The position numbers and the translations under genes were made by a program. Shown here piece after piece: positions 7,100 to 10,270 of a stretch of 10,270 nucleotides of DNA. Below the pieces are notes generated by a model, which saw only the letters and a program-made list of their open reading frames with translations, was not told the origin of the DNA and did not search any database. The stretch comes from Verrucomicrobiales bacterium (GTDB taxonomy: Bacteria > Verrucomicrobiota > Verrucomicrobiia > Verrucomicrobiales > DEV007): assembly GCA_003232855.1 (NCBI GenBank), contig QIKC01000160.1, forward strand, positions 1-10,270, in the 5' to 3' direction. Each line of letters starts with the position of its first letter. Positions within the stretch are counted from its first letter, which is position 1.

Positions 7100-7234
7100 G
7101 CTGAATTCGACTAGCGCGCCGGTGGCGGGGTCGATGGGGGTCTGGCCGGAGGTGAACAGTAGTGAGCCGCTGCGGACGGCGTGCGAGTAGGGGCCGGTCG
7201 CGGCAGGGCAGTTACGGGCGGTGATGTGTTTCAT
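7082..7234 (-). pseudogene. N-terminal remnant of a second RidA
   Basis: A 50-codon reading frame from ATG 7234-7232 to TAA 7084-7082. Residues 1 to 43 read as an intact RidA N-terminus: MKHITARNCPAATGPYSHAV, then SGSLLFTSGQTPIDP and TGALVE. Over 34 comparable codons it matches the ridA at 9913-10270 at 29 residues and about 84% of bases, and most of the base changes are synonymous. It therefore derives from a functional paralogue rather than a very recent copy. The frame ends eight codons later (FSESSAR, stop) and about two thirds of the protein, including the PARS arginine and the C-terminal strands, is missing. A 4-nt deletion near 7085 could restore ARQV-like sequence for a few codons, but I see no further homology. 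It cannot be a working RidA. Confidence 0.8.
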
Positions 7235-7242
7235 GGGGAGAG

Positions 7243-7281
7243 CCAATCTCCCAATCATCCAATCAACAAATCATCCAATCC
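7243..7281. repeat. GATTGG/GATGATT intergenic repeat block B
   Basis: Low-complexity sequence built from CCAATC and ATCCAATC units on the plus strand (GATTGGATGATT on the minus strand). It shares the exact 15-mer CCCAATCATCCAATC (7250-7264) with the block at the left end of the window (7-21). It sits in the gap between the delta-60 terminator and the start of the ridA remnant. Confidence 0.75.
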
Positions 7282-7287
7282 ATTCCT

Positions 7288-7305
7288 AAAAAAGTGCCTG
7301 ACACT
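7288..7305 (-). terminator. short hairpin plus T-run after the delta-60 gene
   Basis: Read on the minus strand, AGTG-TCAGG-CACT is followed directly by TTTTT, beginning 5 nt past the TAG stop. The stem is only 4 bp, so this is a weak intrinsic terminator at best, but position and T-run fit. The same sequence is also a REP-like imperfect palindrome with a diverged copy at 7079-7099. Confidence 0.5.
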
Positions 7306-7311
7306 GAATTC
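7291..7311 (-). repeat. REP-like 21-nt motif, copy 1
   Basis: A 21-nt motif containing the imperfect palindrome GTGCCTGACAC and the flank GAATTC. It matches 17 of 21 positions with copy 2 at 7079-7099, in the same orientation. Its last base is the first base (plus-strand coordinate) of the delta-60 stop codon. Confidence 0.5.
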
Positions 7312-9899
7312 TAGGGTAGGGGCAGGATGCGGAGGCGGGTATAGGCGGAGTCGCTGTTCGAGATGAGTTGCCGCCAGGTGATGCAGGTGGCGGAGGTTTC
7401 GATGCGGATCTGGTCGCCGCCGGCGGGTAGCCATGTGCGGAGATCGGTGCTGGTCTCGATGCGGCGGAGGATCTCGGGGGCTTCGGGATTGCAGGGGATT
7501 TGCCACGTCAGATCGGGGAGCGCTCGGGGGACGGCGTGGCGCGGGTCGGCGACGAAAGGATCGGTGCTGGCGGCGTATTCGAAGAGGTTGGAGGCGCCGT
7601 CGCCGTCCGGGTCATCGTTCGTAAGGTGGGTGTTAGGGGGATTCTGCTGACCGGTCGCTGCGGCGTGCATCCATGCTTGGAAGCCGGTTGCGGAGGTGTC
7701 TCGGACGACGGCGAGGCTGTGGTGTGTCTGGCCGTTGACCTGGGTGAAGGCGCCGCCGATCCAAAGCGTCGGGTTGGTTGGCGATCCCATGGGGAGGGAA
7801 GTGAGGGGGGACGCGTCGATAGCGAGGCGGAAGGTGGGGTCGGGCTGGCCGGTATGGTGGAGGCGGGTGATTTCGATCGGGTTCTGGACGATGGTCGGCC
7901 CGCGGAGGACGAAGGGGAATGTCGCGTTTGGGATGACGAACAATTTGTCCATCGCGGCGGACACGATTTGATCGGAGAAGGAGAATCGGATGGGGAGGCT
8001 TCCAAACTCGGCATCGACCCCGCGGTCGGGGTGCCATTTCTGCAGTTGGTAAGATCGGGTATCTGGATCGTAGACCGAGAGGATTAGCGAGCCGTCTGCG
8101 AGGACGGTCTGCGTGTTGCCGCCGGGCAGGGAGGCGGCGTTGGGGAGGGGCGTGCCGTCGGCGGAGTAGAACTGCGAGCCGATCAGAAAGCGGTCGTCGG
8201 GGAAGATATGGATCCCGCCGGTTGGAAATCTAAATCCTCCGGTGAGCGAGCGGGCAGTCTCTGGTGCATCGGCGGGGATGCGGTATGCATTTGTCACGGC
8301 GATCGAGATGTTGCGAAAGGTGGTGACGAGGAGGGAGTCGTCGGACTGGAGGTGGAAATTCGTGAACTCCGACTGGTTGACGAGGATGGGGCCGAGACTC
8401 GAAAACCGAGATGAGATCGCGGTGGCGACGGGTCGGAGGAAGGCGCCGTCCGGGGTGAGTTCGACGAGCCTGAACAGGCCGCCTTCTCCGTCGAGATAGG
8501 GGCGGTTGAGGAAGACGATGATCTCGCCGTTTTGTTTCACGGCGATTTTTCTGGCATGGCGGAGATCGACGCCCGGGTCGAATGACGGGTCGAGGCGACC
8601 GTCATCGCGCAGTTTGATGAGGCCGCGGCGCGGTAGCCCCTGCGCGATGTCAAAGTCGCCCAAAGCGAGGACGGACTGGTCGGCGAGCGGGAGGAGCGAG
8701 TGGACGGTGGCCGGGCGGGAGAGGCGGGCGGGGTGCCACGATGGATCGGCACTGCCATCGGCGAGCAACCGGTGGTTGCCGGCGAGGAGAATTTTCCCGT
8801 CCGCGAGGATTTCGATTGAACGGAAGGTGGCTGGGTATCCAGGCCGGTCGAGCGGGATGCTCAAGGAGGAGTCACTGGTGACCAGGGCGAGTAGGTTTCG
8901 GTCGGGGGCGATGATCCGCCCGTCGGGAAAGACCGCGGAAAAGTTGCCGGTGCCGAACGGGAAGTTCATCCGCGTGCGGATGGCGAGCGAGCCGTCTGGG
9001 TTGCGCGTTTCGAGCGAGAAGCCGTCGGTTTGTTGCCTCGGCGAGAGGAAAAACCGCCCCGGCCAGATGGAAGCGAGTTGTAAGCCGGGGCCGCTTCCGG
9101 GGATGAGCGAGTAGGCGAGGGATGCCATGAGCAATTCCGGTTCGAAGGTGGGGTCGAGAGAGCCGTCGGGGTTCAGCCGGTAGAGGGTGTGGGCGGGAGG
9201 ATTGAATGGGGAGAACCCGGTGGACGTGCCTGAGAATGCGCGCCCGAGAACCCAGAGCTTTCCCTCTGCCGCCGGGGAGGCTTGAAACGGTGGGGCTGGG
9301 AGGATGGCGGGGGGCGTGAAATCGTCATCCGGGAGGAGCGAGCTGCTGTGGGCGGCGATGATCTCGGCGCTGGATCCTTCGTCGCGTCGGATGATGACGA
9401 GGCGCCCGTCGCGTTCGAACTGCGGTCGGGTGAGCACGGTGCCGTCGCGCTCGATGTCAGGTAGGTGGGTGGTGTTCAGCGAGCCGTCGGCATCACGCAA
9501 TTGCCAGCCGAAGGCTCCGGTGATGATGAGGCCGCCGCGGGCGAGCGGGAAGAGCTGGCCAGGGGGCGGTGGCGAATTGAGGAACGGGATGCCGAAGGGG
9601 GGTAGTCCTGATGATGGTGTGTTAGGATTGGTGAAACTGATAGGCGCGAATCCGGGGTCGAGGTGGCCTGCGCTATCGAGCCTGGCCAAGCCGGGGCGGG
9701 TGATGCCATCGACCTCGGTGAAGTTTCCGATGACGAAGATCCCGTCGTCGGGGGCGGCGGCGCTGTCGGTGATGGTGGCTTGGCTGGAGAGTTCGGGGAA
9801 CGGGGTGGGGACGAGTTCGCCGGGGGAGGCCGCGAGCACCGGCGCGAACCATGCGAGAACGCAGGCGGCGAGGAGGGGCGCTTTGGAAATGCTGGTCAC
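7311..9899 (-). CDS. secreted delta-60-repeat (beta-propeller-like) protein
   Basis: This encodes a predicted 862-residue exported protein. I chose the GTG at 9899-9897 because it puts a signal peptide at the very N-terminus (SKAPLLAACVLAWFAPVLA, cleavage near residue 25) and starts just 13 nt after ridA; no clear Shine-Dalgarno is visible. The same frame stays open upstream to about 10136, but that part overlaps ridA and reads as Pro/Ser-rich shadow sequence. The body carries several delta-60-type repeats, each with a GxF..VxG.....LARLxxxGxLDPxF pattern, for example GLARLDSAGHLDPGF, LYRLNPDGSLDPTF and GLIKLRDDGRLDPSF. The C-terminus (from about residue 760) has DPDGDGASNLFEYA, a calcium-binding-like module frequent in verrucomicrobial exported proteins, then a small beta domain with ETSTDLRTW. 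It is probably extracellular or surface-bound; substrate and role are unknown. There is no C-terminal sorting helix or obvious enzymatic motif. Confidence 0.88.
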   Translation of the reverse strand: MTSISKAPLLAACVLAWFAPVLAASPGELVPTPFPELSSQATITDSAAAPDDGIFVIGNFTEVDGITRPGLARLDSAGHLDPGFAPISFTNPNTPSSGLPPFGIPFLNSPPPPGQLFPLARGGLIITGAFGWQLRDADGSLNTTHLPDIERDGTVLTRPQFERDGRLVIIRRDEGSSAEIIAAHSSSLLPDDDFTPPAILPAPPFQASPAAEGKLWVLGRAFSGTSTGFSPFNPPAHTLYRLNPDGSLDPTFEPELLMASLAYSLIPGSGPGLQLASIWPGRFFLSPRQQTDGFSLETRNPDGSLAIRTRMNFPFGTGNFSAVFPDGRIIAPDRNLLALVTSDSSLSIPLDRPGYPATFRSIEILADGKILLAGNHRLLADGSADPSWHPARLSRPATVHSLLPLADQSVLALGDFDIAQGLPRRGLIKLRDDGRLDPSFDPGVDLRHARKIAVKQNGEIIVFLNRPYLDGEGGLFRLVELTPDGAFLRPVATAISSRFSSLGPILVNQSEFTNFHLQSDDSLLVTTFRNISIAVTNAYRIPADAPETARSLTGGFRFPTGGIHIFPDDRFLIGSQFYSADGTPLPNAASLPGGNTQTVLADGSLILSVYDPDTRSYQLQKWHPDRGVDAEFGSLPIRFSFSDQIVSAAMDKLFVIPNATFPFVLRGPTIVQNPIEITRLHHTGQPDPTFRLAIDASPLTSLPMGSPTNPTLWIGGAFTQVNGQTHHSLAVVRDTSATGFQAWMHAAATGQQNPPNTHLTNDDPDGDGASNLFEYAASTDPFVADPRHAVPRALPDLTWQIPCNPEAPEILRRIETSTDLRTWLPAGGDQIRIETSATCITWRQLISNSDSAYTRLRILPLP

Positions 9900-9912
9900 C
9901 GGAACAGGGTGT

Positions 9913-10270
9913 TTAGGCGGAGGGGCTTTCGGCGATGGCCTCGATCTCGACTCGGCAACCGAGCGGTAGGGCGGCGACTTGGATGGTGGAGCGGGCGGGC
10001 TTGTGGTCGCCGAAGTGCTCGGCGTAGATGGCGTTGAGCTGCGGGAACTCGGCCATGTCGATGAGGAATACGGTGGTTTTGACGACGTTTTCCAAAGTGA
10101 GGCCGTCGGCGGCGAGCACGGCTTTGAGATTGGCAAATACTTGTCGAGCCTGCTCTTCGATAGTGTCTTCGACCAGCGCGCCGGTGTCGGGATCGACCGG
10201 GATTTGGCCGGAGGTGAAAAGAAGCGAGCCTGTGCGTACGGCGTGCGAGTAAGGGCCGATGGCGGCAGGG
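9913..10270 (-). CDS. ridA: RidA family reactive intermediate deaminase, 5' end cut by window edge
   Basis: The gene enters from the right edge; the first whole codon in the window starts at 10269 and the stop TAA is at 9915-9913, giving 118 visible residues. It begins with PAAIGPYSHAV, which sits near residue 10 in RidA/YjgF/UK114 proteins, so only about 8 to 10 residues are missing. Further family signatures are SGQIPVDP, the PARS motif whose arginine binds the substrate carboxylate in characterised members, and the closing VEIEAIA with the conserved glutamate. RidA proteins are small cytosolic trimers that hydrolyse reactive enamines/imines made by PLP enzymes such as threonine dehydratase, releasing ammonia and a keto acid. 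The key residues are intact, so I expect an active enzyme. The next gene starts 13 nt after the stop. A truncated paralogue lies about 2.7 kb downstream. Confidence 0.95.
   Translation of the reverse strand, partial: PAAIGPYSHAVRTGSLLFTSGQIPVDPDTGALVEDTIEEQARQVFANLKAVLAADGLTLENVVKTTVFLIDMAEFPQLNAIYAEHFGDHKPARSTIQVAALPLGCRVEIEAIAESPSA

Noticed and set aside
9900..10136. N-terminal extension of the delta-60 gene to 10136
   Set aside because: It overlaps the clearly coding ridA frame, reads as Pro/Ser-rich shadow sequence and would bury the signal peptide inside the protein.

Overview
The window looks like a piece of chromosome from a GC-rich Verrucomicrobiota bacterium. This is an inference from three things: a Bat operon with a DUF4381 gene, an exported delta-60-repeat protein ending in the D-x-DGDG-x-SN-x-x-EYA module common in that phylum, and intergenic GATTGG and CGCGAA repeat families. 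No rRNA or other lineage marker is present. Every gene I support lies on the minus strand, so the biological order runs from position 10270 down to 1.

Right part (10270 to about 7235): the window opens inside a ridA gene (RidA/YjgF/UK114 enamine/imine deaminase). It is followed after 13 nt by a long gene for a secreted delta-60-repeat protein. A short hairpin plus T-run, probably its terminator, follows immediately, then a block of GATTGG repeats.

Middle intergenic part (7234 to 6803): this holds a 50-codon remnant of the N-terminus of a second RidA, a set of CGCGAA/TTCGCG tandem repeats, a GC-rich palindrome and an AT-rich promoter-like stretch with a perfect TATAAT. The promoter-like stretch lies in front of a gene for a small P-loop NTPase of ParA/TraL-like appearance whose function I do not recognise.

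Left part (6000 to 32): a compact Bat (Bacteroides aerotolerance-type) operon, in the order DUF4381 protein, BatA (vWA), BatB fused to BatC-type TPRs (vWA plus TPR), BatD and BatE (TPR plus SH3-like). The genes overlap or nearly touch (23-nt overlap, 21-nt gap, 1-nt and 4-nt overlaps), so they are probably co-transcribed and translationally coupled. In known Bat systems these membrane proteins work with a MoxR AAA+ ATPase and a DUF58 protein. Neither gene is present between the NTPase and DUF4381, so they are lost, elsewhere in the genome, or not needed here.

The points most worth a second look are the ridA / delta-60 / ridA-fragment sandwich with matching 21-nt motifs at its edges, the 15-unit 12-bp minisatellite coding a KEDD tract in BatB, and the orphan NTPase sitting where moxR/DUF58 might be expected. 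I see no CRISPR array, transposase, rRNA or tRNA, and no clearly new multi-gene system.
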